Shown: positions 11,174-21,719 of the stretch, piece after piece
How the letters are laid out: every line of letters begins with the position of its first letter
Numbering within the stretch: position 1 is the first letter of the stretch
Origin: Rhizoctonia solani
Lineage: Eukaryota > Basidiomycota > Agaricomycetes > Cantharellales > Ceratobasidiaceae
Reading direction: 5' to 3'
Assembly (NCBI RefSeq): GCF_016906535.1
Contig: NC_057385.1
Coordinates: forward strand, 496,001-560,000
DNA: 64,000 nucleotides
The notes under the pieces: model-generated
Seen by the model: only the letters and a program-made list of their open reading frames with translations
Database searches by the model: none
What the model was told of the DNA's origin: nothing
Translations under genes and position numbers: made by a program

Positions 11174-11735
11174 TGTTATAACCTCCTTGAATATACCATT
11201 AGAATCGCACGATTTTTCTATTATTTTTAGTATTTTTTACGAACTTCATATCTTTTGTTTTTCAATCACGTGACCTCGGCGCTTATTATGCCGAGATGCC
11301 GCACCGAGATGCCGTGCCAAGGGCGCTTAGGAGAAATCCACGCTTCTGCGCAGCCCGCAGCATGCTTCCCATTTGTCTTCTATACTTCTTTCTCTCACGC
11401 GCACAGACCATGTAGATAGTGTGCTTTTGTCTATATATACAGCAGGGAAATTGCTTGGAGATACCAAGTCAATTTTACCTTGTCTCATATTCATTGAGGA
11501 GGATTAGTCAGCCAGCTAAGTAGCTGGCCCCCAGTAGTTCTCAGACGCTCACCACCCCTTTAACTCATCACACCTCCAGGCCTAAGGCCCCATTGCACTT
11601 AGTAGTATTAGTAGTCCGCCGTAAGCGGAAGTAGTATAGCCTTATTAAGTAGATTACATACAACTTGCTTGTAGTAGTACGGCCTTAAGCGCCCAACCCC
11701 ACTAGCGTGTGCCCACCTTATAGTGGTGCACAACA
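11174..11735 (+). repeat. 5' LTR of B2
   Basis: It has TG...CA ends, TCACGTGAC at 11266, a TATATATAC box near 11432 and the primer CAAGTCAATTTTAC at 11465-11478. The 3' LTR of the same element keeps CAAGTCGATTTTAC. Confidence 0.93.
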
Positions 11736-11737
11736 TT

Positions 11738-11751
11738 GTAAAATTGACTTG
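11738..11751 (+). promoter_or_regulatory. Self-complementary primer-binding site of B2
   Basis: GTAAAATTGACTTG starts two bases after the LTR and is the exact 14-nt reverse complement of LTR bases 11465-11478. Those bases lie 33 nt downstream of the TATA box, near the expected transcript 5' end. Confidence 0.75.
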
Positions 11752-12108
11752 TTGTAGGCTTGATCAACAAGGAGAAGACTCCCTGTACTAGCACGAGGGA
11801 AATCACGTGATTGGGGCTACTTTGCGGGATATAATAATCAAAAATCCCCCACCCCCACGTAGTACCAAATTGCTACAAGGCAGACGAGTTCTGATCCCCC
11901 GTGTACCACGTGTTTCGCCGGAACACAGTAGTTAGCAACCTTAGTCAGCTGAAACACCCGCTTGTAGGAAACCCGCTCATATCACAATCGCCAGATCTGT
12001 TGATTTGTTGAAGGGACTATTCAACGCTAGGTGCTTGACGCAAAGGTTTAGCGCCCACACACTACACAAAAACCGCTCATAAGTCCTGTATCAGGCACCC
12101 ATCCCCCC

Positions 12109-13437
12109 ATGCCGTTTCCAATTATTCCATCCACACGCTCTGGCGTCTCCCACCCATACTCCCGTCCTACTAGCCGCTCCTCTCAACGTTCCATTCCAAC
12201 CAATTCCCAACCGGCCTCTTGCAGCGCATCACCCACTTTGCAAGACTTGCCAAGGATGGAACCAGAACCGTCCCCTTTGGCTCTCCTTGAGGCTATCACA
12301 GCCCTCACAGCCACTGTTGGGTCCCTACAGGACCAAATCCGAGCCCAGAGCCAACAAATTATTGAGCTCAGGGCCATATGCAAGGAGACCGCAGACCTCC
12401 TTGGGGATAAAGACCAAGGAGCAGCCCAAGCCAAGCCTGGCCCATTGACTGGGCCTGTCACTCCTCCCACCCACTCGGGAGGAGAAGCCCACACTCCAGG
12501 CACGGTTAGGCCTGGGCTCAAGGCCCCCTTCCGGCCCTCAAGAGGAACCGGGTTCGACTCAGAGGAAGAGGAAGAACCAAGGCAGCCCAAAAAGGAGCCT
12601 CAAGGAACGCCTAGAAGGCACCTTGGGTCCCTTACCCCCTTTGATGCCGGGTCCAGCGTAAAGAGACCCAAGATGGACCTCCCTGAACCATATAAGGGAG
12701 ACACTAGGGGCCGCAAGGCCACCCAATGGCTAGATAGAATGATGCTCTGGGTAGCCCTCCACCGGGACCAATTTGACAAGGAGGAGCAGATGGTTGTGTG
12801 GATCCTTTACCACATGACCGATAAAGCCGCAGACTGGGCGCTCCCCATTATTGGGGCAATCATCAAGGGCAAAGGGAACCCTCCTACCACCATCCAGGCC
12901 CTAACGGGCAAATTCAAGGAGGCGTTTGCTGACCCAGATGCCAAAAGGGCTGCTGCCAGGAAAATTGCGGCACTCTCCCAAACCACCACCACCTCCGAGT
13001 ATGTCACGGAGTTCCGCAATCTCATGGCGGAATTAGACTGGAACAAGGAGGCCTACATTGCGCAGTTCACGCAAGGCCTCCACTGGAAAGTCAAGGAACT
13101 GCTATCAACCAAGGATAGTGTCCCCGATGAACTCGAGGCAATCTTTGCGGCCTCAATAAAAATTGACAACATCCGCCGCAAAAACGAGGAGAACCGCCCC
13201 AAGAAGGCGCCCGCCAAGTCCCCGGCCACCGTGGCCACTTCCACTACCACCACTAGGGTCCGCCTATCCGAGGATCCCAACTATGTCACCCCGGAAGAAA
13301 GGGACCGCCGCTGCGCATCAGGGCTATGCGTCAAATGCGGTCAGAAGGGCCACGGAATCAAGCAGTGCCCAAATGGCTGGAAAGCCACGATTAAAGAGGT
13401 AGCCAAGGTGGCTGAGGATGAATCGGGAAAAGAATGA
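12109..13437 (+). CDS. gag: Gag polyprotein of B2
   Basis: This intact 442-residue Ty3/gypsy Gag starts at ATG 12109 (MPFPIIPSTRSG). It has a Ser/Pro-rich head, a coiled-coil-like segment (LLEAITALTATVGSLQDQI, about residues 57-95), an acidic linker with EEEEE, the capsid domain (about 180-360) and a CCHC knuckle (CVKCGQKGHGIKQC, about 412-425). It is about 90% like B1 Gag by eye. The stop TGA overlaps the pol ATG as ATGA at 13434-13437, just behind the GGGAAAA heptamer (13425-13431). Confidence 0.92.
   Translation: MPFPIIPSTRSGVSHPYSRPTSRSSQRSIPTNSQPASCSASPTLQDLPRMEPEPSPLALLEAITALTATVGSLQDQIRAQSQQIIELRAICKETADLLGDKDQGAAQAKPGPLTGPVTPPTHSGGEAHTPGTVRPGLKAPFRPSRGTGFDSEEEEEPRQPKKEPQGTPRRHLGSLTPFDAGSSVKRPKMDLPEPYKGDTRGRKATQWLDRMMLWVALHRDQFDKEEQMVVWILYHMTDKAADWALPIIGAIIKGKGNPPTTIQALTGKFKEAFADPDAKRAAARKIAALSQTTTTSEYVTEFRNLMAELDWNKEAYIAQFTQGLHWKVKELLSTKDSVPDELEAIFAASIKIDNIRRKNEENRPKKAPAKSPATVATSTTTTRVRLSEDPNYVTPEERDRRCASGLCVKCGQKGHGIKQCPNGWKATIKEVAKVAEDESGKE
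13425..13431 (+). promoter_or_regulatory. Candidate -1 frameshift heptamer of B2
   Basis: G GGA AAA lies in the gag frame, two codons from the stop. The -1 frame leads straight into pol. A stop-start ATGA overlap at 13434-13437 would also allow reinitiation, so the two mechanisms cannot be separated by eye. Confidence 0.6.
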
Positions 13438-15002
13438 GGTCGAGGACTGCTGCCAAGCCCCCGACTCCAAAATTGGACAATCTAGATAGTTTTGAATTTG
13501 TATCTCTCGCTCTAGACTCGAATAAAAAACCTCTCTTATTTATCAATCTATATGTCCAAAATTCCCCGGCAGAACCCCTCAAGACACTCATAGACTCCGG
13601 AGCCACATCGAATTTTATCTCCCCATCAATTGTGGAAAAATTAAAAATCCCAAAAACCCAACTCGAAAATCCACAAGTTGTGAGAATGCTAGATGGTACA
13701 ATCTCTCAGACTGGTTGCATTTGGCACCAAGTTCATCTCACGGTTTTGGCCAATGGCCATACACATTCCATCCCTTTCCTAGTCTGCCCCATTGGGACCA
13801 CACCCGCCATACTTGGCATGACATGGCTCACTCAGGAGTCACCCCTCATAGACTGGAATCTAGGCACCGTCACCTTCCCAGACCAAGTCCAGATAGCCTC
13901 GGAAGAAGAAGCAGATCCTGACCCACTTGCAGATCTACCTACGGAATACCATGAATTTGCCAAAGTGTTTGGAGAAGAGGAATTTAAGGTCCTTCCCCCG
14001 CACAGGGAATATGATATTGCCATTGGCCTAATTCCCAACGCCAAACTCTCTCCTGGACCCATCTACGGCATGACTGATGCAGAATCCAAGGCGCTGAAAG
14101 TACATATTGATGAGGAATTAGCAACGGGCACAATCCGCCCCAGCACTTCCTCAGCAGGGGCCCCTGTCATGTTTGTTAAAAAGGCAGATGGTTCTTTGAG
14201 ACTTGTGGTGGACTATCGGAAGCTAAATGACGTAACTCATAAAAACGTTTATCCCTTACCGCGGCAAGATGATCTCATGGCCAAACTTAGGCATGCAAAG
14301 TTGTTCACTAAACTGGATCTCCGCTGGGGCTACAATAACGTCCAAATCAAGGAAGGTGACAAATGGAAAACGGCTTTCCGCACCAAATATGGGTTATTTG
14401 AATATCTGGTCATGCCTTTTGGTCTCACAAACGCTCCCGCCGCATTTCAACACTTTATGAATGACCTGTTCAGGGACCTGATCGACGTAACAGTAGTAAT
14501 TTACTTAGACAACATTCTCATCTTCTCAGAAAAGCCGGAAGAACACCCGCTCCATGTCAGAGAAGTTCTGTCTAGACTAATGAAGAACCAGTTGTTCTGC
14601 AAACTGTCAAAATGTCATTTCCACGTCACTACAGTGGATTACTTGGGCATTGTCATATCTCCAGCCGGCTTCTCCATGGACCAGAAAAAGATCAAGGCCG
14701 TCACTACATGGCCCACTCCCAAGACAGTCAAACAGGTCCAGGCATTCCTAGGATTTGTCAACTACCTCCGCCGATTCATTCCCAACTTTAGCTCCGTGGC
14801 ACGCCCCCTGCATAATCTCACCAGAAAGGAAACCCCATGGTCATGGGGTAACCTGGAGGAAGTAGCGTTCCAGGAACTGAAGTCCCTTGTTACCCAATCG
14901 CCCGTCCTCATCCATTCCAACCCAGATCTGCCCTACTACCTAGAGACAGACGCATCAGGAGTAGCTATGGGAGCCATACTGAGTCAATGAGGGGAGGATA
15001 AC
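13434..15002 (+). pseudogene. pol: pol of B2, 5' portion (protease, RT, part RNase H)
   Basis: It contains a protease (LIDSGATSNF) and a complete reverse transcriptase fold, but the catalytic motif reads YLDNILIF where B1 has YLDDILIF (about 14,500-14,523). This Asp-to-Asn change equals CGA to CAA, a CpG transition on the other strand. At 14988-14990 an in-frame TGA follows GAILSQ where B1 has CGA. Element E then interrupts the frame within RNase H. The copy is therefore inactive for three reasons. Confidence 0.9.
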
Positions 15003-15448
15003 TGTCATGACCTTAATTGGCATGACATAATTTTCTACTATTTTCTACCTTTTTTCTGAGTTAGTTTCCTTTTTTGGTATATATTTATGACTCATCAAGA
15101 TCACGTGACATATTTGATATATGATGTGAAATTGTAAATGACTCACTGTTTTGTAATGTTGTTTTTGATGTGGCTCCTCTCTTGTATATAAGCTAGGTCA
15201 AGTCGCCGCTAGAACAGCAAGACTTGACCTCTTTGTCAATTCATCCTAAGCTTACCCTTACCCATTGCCCAGGCCCCTAGTTGGCCATAAGTGCACCTTA
15301 CTACAAACCCTTAACCCAGGCCTCGTTGCCCTCTACCCATACCATACCCCTTGGGCCTTTGTTGCCCCTCTTTGTTTCATAGTCCATTGGTGATAGGGCC
15401 ACGGACTTTAAGCCTACTTGTATCATAGGTCTGAGCTTAGTCGTGACA
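15003..15448 (+). repeat. 5' LTR of E
   Basis: TGTCATGACC...GTGACA, 446 bp. It has TCACGTGACA at 15101, TATATAAG at 15185-15192 and the primer segment CAAGACTTGACCT at 15218-15230. I find eight differences from the 3' LTR, all transitions; six are TCG versus TTG and the other two are an adjacent TG versus CA pair. Confidence 0.93.
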
Positions 15449-15450
15449 CT

Positions 15451-15463
15451 AGGTCAAGTCTTG
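15451..15463 (+). promoter_or_regulatory. Self-complementary primer-binding site of E
   Basis: AGGTCAAGTCTTG starts two bases after the LTR and is the exact reverse complement of LTR bases 15218-15230, which begin 33 nt downstream of the start of TATATAAG. This fits priming by the folded-back 5' end of the element's own RNA, as known for Tf1/sushi elements. Confidence 0.78.
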
Positions 15464-15892
15464 TCACTCGTACTCTTGTCAACAAACGAGACCTACGCTT
15501 GGATAAGCACCAACGTCTGAATAGCTATCGCATCGTAGCCCCTGTGTAATAATCAAAGACAGGAATACGAGTAGCAGTAAGACCGCGGGATAGCCCCTTG
15601 CTAGCAATTGTCCGCATACCAGGGTGTCCGCACCTTTAGTCATACGCTGTTAGTCAGCCAAACCTCCGCTTACAAAAAACCTGACTGATATCACGCTCGC
15701 ACACAGCTGTTGATTTTAGTACAAGGATTGTCTAACGCTAGTGGTGAAGCAAACAGTTAGTAATTAGAACTATAAACCCGTTAATTGACTATCTGACCGA
15801 GTACCAATTTATATTGGGAACGCATCCTAGTGTTTGACTTCCTAGATCTTGTCCTTTTTGCCATTTTTTGGCCATACTCCGTTGTCACTTGA

Positions 15893-16324
15893 TATCTTTA
15901 CCTTGAAAAAACCCTCCTTGACATCAACCACATCCTATCAGGTCAAATTGAAAACCTTGAGGAACATATAGCCCGAATCGAGGAACCTGGCCTCGTCCAA
16001 AATATTGCAATCTTAAAAAGTCATCAATCCTTTGCTGAACACCTCAATACCATATACAAAACAGAGGCACAAGAGCACAAGAATTTAATTGCAAACCTTG
16101 AATCACATAATCGCGATCTTGCTTTAACTATTGAAGAGCAAGAACGCCTTATAGAGGAAAAAGATAGGCTATTGGTAGAAAAAGAAATTGAGTTGGACAA
16201 TTTTCATTGCTCCATTCAGGATATCACCCAAGACGGAAAAGGGCGTATCCACTATTACGAGGAATATGAGTTTTTTGCAGTCTCATATGACAATACCTGG
16301 CTTGGGCGCAATGGGAGAGACTAA
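15893..16324 (+). other. Leader reading frame of E, coiled-coil, no start codon
   Basis: This 143-codon open frame upstream of gag begins after a TGA (15890-15892) and has no ATG. The translation is charged and heptad-rich (IENLEEHIARIEE, then EEQERLIEEKDRLLVEKEIE) and ends with an aromatic-rich tail. Its stop TAA overlaps the first gag ATG (16311) by 14 nt. Either it is a separate protein whose start has decayed, or a gag N-terminal module now out of frame. I do not recognise a family. Confidence 0.5.
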
Positions 16325-17822
16325 TTTGTCTTCTTCCCAATCGGGGTGGTCTGCCCCATCTTCTTGAACTCATACTCCTGCTCCTGCGGCTGTGCCGCCA
16401 CATGTATATTCCCCCATGTCTTTTGACCATATGTCTGATTGTGAACTATTAAACATGGTTGCCCAAAATATGATTGTTCTAAAAAAGGAGTTTTCACAAC
16501 TACAAGGCGCTTATGAAGCGCAACATGATCAAATAGCGTTACTAAGGGCAGAACTTGAGGAACACCGCAATCAATCACGTAATCAACATATTTTTTATTC
16601 AAACCAAATTCAAGGGGCAGCAGCATCCATTCAGGCTGTGCAAGATCAGCTTCTTCATCAATCTTCCTCTCGCTCTACAGCTCCACCTCCACCGCCCCCA
16701 CCTTCTGGCACTGCCACCACTATCAATCCCCCATCTACGTCTTCTAATTCCGATTTGAAATTTGCCAAGCCAAACAAGTTTAGTGGCAAGAAAGAAGACG
16801 CCCTCAATTTTATCATTGCTTGCCAAGCTTATATAAGGGCAAAGGGTGCAAACCGTTCCCATGAAGAAAAAATTTTGTGGGTAACATTGTATTTTGAGGG
16901 AGCAGCAGAAGATTGGGTACGCCCATACAAGGAAAGGAAAGTGTTCAGGGGAGAAGCAGTCCCCTTATTGGAAGACATTGATACATTTTGGGCTGAATTC
17001 ACTAAGCATTATGTGGACACTAATTGTGACGAGAAGTATCGCCAAAAATGGAATAACTTGCGGCAGAAGGCTTTGGTCCAGGAATACACTCGGGAATTCC
17101 AACAATATTCTGTGTCCTTGGGTTATAGTGACGAAACACTGCGCGATAAGTACTATGACGGCCTTAAAAACGAAATCAAAGATATTATGCTGTCAACTAT
17201 GTTTCAATGGCGTTGTGCTACAGCCCAACAAGTCTATGACAAGGCAGAGGAAATCGCTAATCATATCGAATCTACGCGCCTATCCAATCCCTCTGTCTCC
17301 ACTGCCCGTACCGCTCCTACTGCTGTCCCCACTTCCACTTCCAACCCCACTTCCACTCGTGCGCGCCTCAATGTGGGGGATAATGTTTATATGATTGACC
17401 CAACCACTCGTTGCGCCAAGAAAGGCGCTATCACTTCAATCGTTTGCACCACCTCTGGCAACATGCCAAATGTTAGGTGGAATGGAGAATCAAAAGATAC
17501 TATGATCCCATTCCCCTCCCTTAAAAAAGACAAACGCCCTGCCGCCGCTGCCCCTGTTAAACCAATTATTGCTCCCACCCCTGTCCTGGCTTCAAATTCC
17601 AAGGGCCCAGGTCCTATGGACCTGGATGGAAGAGGCTTTGCAAATCTTACATGCCATGTATGCGGCGGAAAAGGTCATTTTGCGCGCAATTGTCCCTCCA
17701 AACCCATGTCTGGACATGTGGCCAATGTTGAATGGTCTTGGGAAAGGCCCAAGGAAGAAAATCGAATTGAGGTTGTCTCTGATGAGGAAGAGTCGGGAAA
17801 AGGGAAAGCCAAGGCCGATTAA
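16311..17822 (+). pseudogene. gag: gag of E
   Basis: The frame opens at ATG 16311 (MGETNLSSSQSGW), hits TGA at 16365-16367 (codon 19) and continues open to TAA at 17820. A usable ATG downstream is at 16416 (MSFDHMSDCELL), giving about 468 residues. It shows a coiled coil (about residues 10-75 of that product), a proline-rich linker, the retrotransposon capsid region (FSGKKEDALNFIIACQAYI onward), a Tudor-like short segment (ARLNVGDNVYMIDPTTRCAK) and one CCHC knuckle (CHVCGGKGHFARNC). The stop is TCTTGAAC, again consistent with CGA decay. Confidence 0.82.
17795..17801 (+). promoter_or_regulatory. Candidate -1 frameshift heptamer of E
   Basis: G GGA AAA lies in the gag frame 18 nt before the gag stop. 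The -1 frame is open from here through the 17843 region into protease. Of the four elements this one has the longest gag-pol overlap. Confidence 0.6.
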
Positions 17823-20800
17823 GGAGTAAGGCACTTGGCTGTATGCTAGCGGATTTGCATCATGTAAACAGCGACCTAGAAATTCTTTCTTTATGTAATT
17901 CATCTCAAATATATGCGTTGTTTACTGCAAATCCGTGTGAGACTCCCAAATCCCAAAAATCAAGTTTTTCGGCTAAACCTTTTCAAGGAAAAGCCATGAT
18001 CAATTCTGGGGCAACTTCTTGCTTCATCCACCCTCTTTTAGCAGAAAACCATCGACTTCCAACCTATACACATCCAATTCCCAAGAAACTACGCGTTATT
18101 GATGGCCAAGAAATTGATTCTGGCCAAATCACTCATTTTACTTGGTTTAAATGTACCATTGGCAACCACATCAAAGAATTAGAATGCCATATTTCCAATA
18201 TTGGCAACCATCAATTAGTCTTAGGGATGTCGTGGTTGAAAAAGCACAATCCCCAAATATCATGGGAAAAACATACGCTTGTTTTCAACTTGTTATATTG
18301 TTCCAATAATTGTCTACCTGTACCTGCTGTCTTAGAACTCAAGACAGTAGAAGAAATACCACTACCTTATCAAGAATTTTCCAAGGTCTTCTCTGAGGAA
18401 GAATCATCAAAATTGCCACCCCACCGTCCTTACGATATTGCTATTGAGTTACTCCCTGACGCAAAACCTTGGCATGGTCCGATATATAGTCTAGGCCCCA
18501 GGGAAGATGCGGAACTGAAAGAAACCATTGATAAACAACTCAAAGCCGGTCTAATCCGCCCGTCTAAATCCCCTATGGCGTCTCCCATATTATTCGTCAA
18601 AAAGAAAAACGGGAAACTACGCATGTGTGTAGATTATTGGCGTCTGAACAGTATGACCAAGAAAAACGTCTATCCCCTGCCCTTGCCACAGAATCTCATC
18701 GAGAAATTACAGGGTGCTAAAATCTTTAGCAAATTTGATCTCAAGGCAGGATATAATTTAGTCCGGATCAAAGAAGGCGATGAATGGAAAACAGCCTTCA
18801 AAACAAAATACGGACTATTTGAATACTTGGTTATGCCTTTTGGATTAACAAATGCGCCGGCGGCTTTTCAGGACATGATGAACGAAATATTCCAGGATCT
18901 TTTAGATGTTTATGTCATCATTTACTTAGACGACATTCTAGTTTTCTCTCTAAATGAAAAGGATCATGAAGCCCATGTACAAGAAGTGCTCAAAAGACTA
19001 CAGGACAACGACCTCTTCTGTAATATTGAGAAATGCCATTTCCACGTCAAGAAAATCAATTACTTAGGGTTTATTATATCCAAATTTGGCATAGAAGTGG
19101 ATCAGTCTAAAGTTACAGACGCTATGAATTGGTCAACACCTAAGAATGTCAAGAATATTCAAGAATTCTTAGGATTTGTAAATTTTTACAGACAATTTAT
19201 TCCCAACTTTGGTAATATGGCACGACCTCTGTACAACCTGCTCAAAAAAGATAGTACTTGGAAATGGGAACAGGCGGAACAACAATCCTTTGATGATCTA
19301 AAAAAATGTCTTACGTCAGCACCTTTGCTTTTACAGCCCAACACTACAAAACAATTCTATGTGGAATGCGATGCATCCGACTACGCAACAGGAGCCATAT
19401 TATCTCAGCGCAATCCTGAAGGGAAACTGGCCCCTGTAGCATATCTATCAAAATCTCTGTCACCTGCCAAAAAGAACTACGATATTTTCGACAAAGAATT
19501 GCTAGCAGTCATTAGGGCATTTAAAGAATGGCGCCATTTGTTGGAAGGATCAGAATTACCAGTTCAAGTTCTAACGGATCACAAGAACTTGGAATACTTT
19601 TCCACGTCTCAATCCCTGAATAAACGGCAAATCAGATGGGCAAACTTCTTAGTTGACTATAATTTCCAAATCATCTACAGACCTGGGGCACAGAATAAAA
19701 AGGCGGACATCCTCTCACAACGCTATGATCTAGTACCCCTTGAAGGGGGGGTAGAGAACCAGGTTCTCCTGAAGCCGGAACTTTTTATTTCATCCATCAC
19801 TCCGGATCAGGAAATTAATGATCTAATCGGCAAAGCAATTTATGAGGACAAACGTCTTAAAGAGATCTTGCACAAGCTTCAGAACAAGGAAAAAGTCACA
19901 GATTGGGAATTGAAGGAGGGGTTACTATGGCATCAAAGGAAAATCTTTGTACCAAAGGATGACACCATCAGGAACCTCATTGTGGAATCTAGGCATGACG
20001 CATTGGCTGCAGGACATCCAGGACAAGCTAGGACATTAGAACTTGTCTCACAAAATTACTATTGGCCATCCCTAAAAAATTTGTCAACTCTTACGTCAGC
20101 CATTGTGAAACCTGCATTTGATCCAAATCCACAAATCAAGTACCTGTAGGCTTGTTAAAACCATTACAAATTCCGGAACGCCCTTGGGAAGATATAGCTT
20201 ATGATATGATTGTGGGACTACCAACGTCTGAAGGATTTGACGCAATATTCACAGTCATTGACAGATTCTCTAAAATGGTTCATTTTATTCCTACCCATTC
20301 CACAGCATCTGCTATTGATATAGCCAACCTCTTTATGTTGTACATATGGAAATTGCATGGACTACCCAGGAGTACAGTATCCCATAGGGGCCCCAACTTC
20401 AACGCCAAGTTTATCAGACACTTGTATAAAAGATTGGATATCAAACCTACTTTTTCCACAGCTTACCATCCCCAAACTGATGGTCAAACGGAGCGGATCC
20501 AACGGGAAGTTGAAGTTTTTATTCGCATGTTTGGAAATCATCGCCAATCCAATTGGGTCTCACTATTACCCATAGCAGAATTTGCCCTCAACAATCTGAA
20601 ACAAACATCAACAGGCAAATCACCTTTTCAAATATGCTATGGGATGAACCCACAATTTACTATTGGACAAAAATTAGATGAAACAGTTCCCAATGCAGAC
20701 AAACATGCAGAATTTCTGGAAAAAGGCTACGACAAAGTCAAAGCAGCATTATCCTTAGCACAAGAAAAATGAAATATTTCTACAACCAACGGCACAGGGA

Positions 20801-21257
20801 AGAAGAAATCCAAGTAGGGGATAAAGTTTGGTTAAGCCATCAGAACATATCTACTGATAGGCCGTCCATCAAACTTAGCCATAAAAAGTTAGGCCCCTAC
20901 CTAGTGATTGAGAAAATTGGATTGCACGCATACAAACTACAACTACCTCACACAATGCGCATACACCCAGTTTTCCATATCAATCTCCTAACCAAATTTC
21001 ACCCCGACCCCCATGGCTGCGATCCTCCTCAACCTGCACCCCTTATCACAGAAGAAGGAGAAGAGGAATACGAAGTAGAAAGAATCATAGACAGCAAATG
21101 GAAAGGACGGGGGAAATCAAGAAAACTCTGGTACCTAGTCAAGTGGAAAGGTTATGACGAAGGAAGCAACTCATGGGAACCAACAGACAATGTGGGGAAT
21201 ACTCAAGAAGCCTTAGAGGAATTTTATAAGGAACATCCTGAGGCAGTTGGAGCTTGA
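17802..21257 (+). pseudogene. pol: pol of E (protease, RT, RNase H, integrase, chromodomain)
   Basis: Domains in order: protease (INSGATSCF, an Asp-to-Asn change at the DSG motif), RT with YLDDILVF, RNase H (VECDASDYATGAILS), integrase HHCC zinc region, catalytic core, and a C-terminal chromodomain (EEEYEVERIIDSKWKGRG, then WYLVKWKGYDEGSNSWEP). Breaks: a 1-bp loss in an A/T run near 20080, TGA at 20119-20121 in the zinc region (expected CGA), and a 1-bp loss in an A run at about 20765. The second integrase Asp is changed: SHRGPNF where the relatives have SDRG. Confidence 0.87.
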
Positions 21258-21268
21258 AGAGGGGGTAA

Positions 21269-21714
21269 TGTCATGACCTTAATCGGCATGACATAATTTT
21301 CTACTATTTTCTACCTTTTTTCTGAGTTAGTTTCCTTTTTTGGTATATATTTATGACTCATCAAGATCACGTGACATATTTGATATATGATGTGAAATTG
21401 TAAATGACTCACTGTTTTGTAATGTTGTTTTTGATGTGGCTCCTCTCTTGTATATAAGCTAGGTCAAGTCGCCGCTAGAACAGCAAGACTTGACCTCTTC
21501 GTCAATTCATCCTAAGCTTACCCTTACCCATTGCCCAGGCCCCTAGTTGGCCATAAGTGCACCTTACTACAAACCCTTAACCCAGGCCTTGTTGCCCTCT
21601 ACCCATACCATACCCCTTGGGCCTTCGTCGCCCCTCTTTGTTTCATAGTCCATTGGTGATAGGGCCACGGACTTTAAGCCTACTTGTATCATAGGTCCAA
21701 GCTTAGTTGTGACA
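21269..21714 (+). repeat. 3' LTR of E
   Basis: 446 bp, about 98% identical to the 5' LTR, with the AGAGGGGGTAA purine tract directly upstream. Confidence 0.93.
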
Positions 21715-21719
21715 ATAAC

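Larger units (their letters stand above)
15003..21714 (+). mobile_element. Ty3/gypsy chromovirus E, nested in B2
   Basis: This 6712-bp element has 446-bp LTRs (15003-15448 and 21269-21714) and the target duplication ATAAC (14998-15002 and 21715-21719). It carries a self-complementary PBS, a leader reading frame, gag, pol ending in a chromodomain, and the purine tract AGAGGGGGTAA. It is clearly a different family from A and B: the coding identity is lower and the base composition is more AT-rich. Confidence 0.95.
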
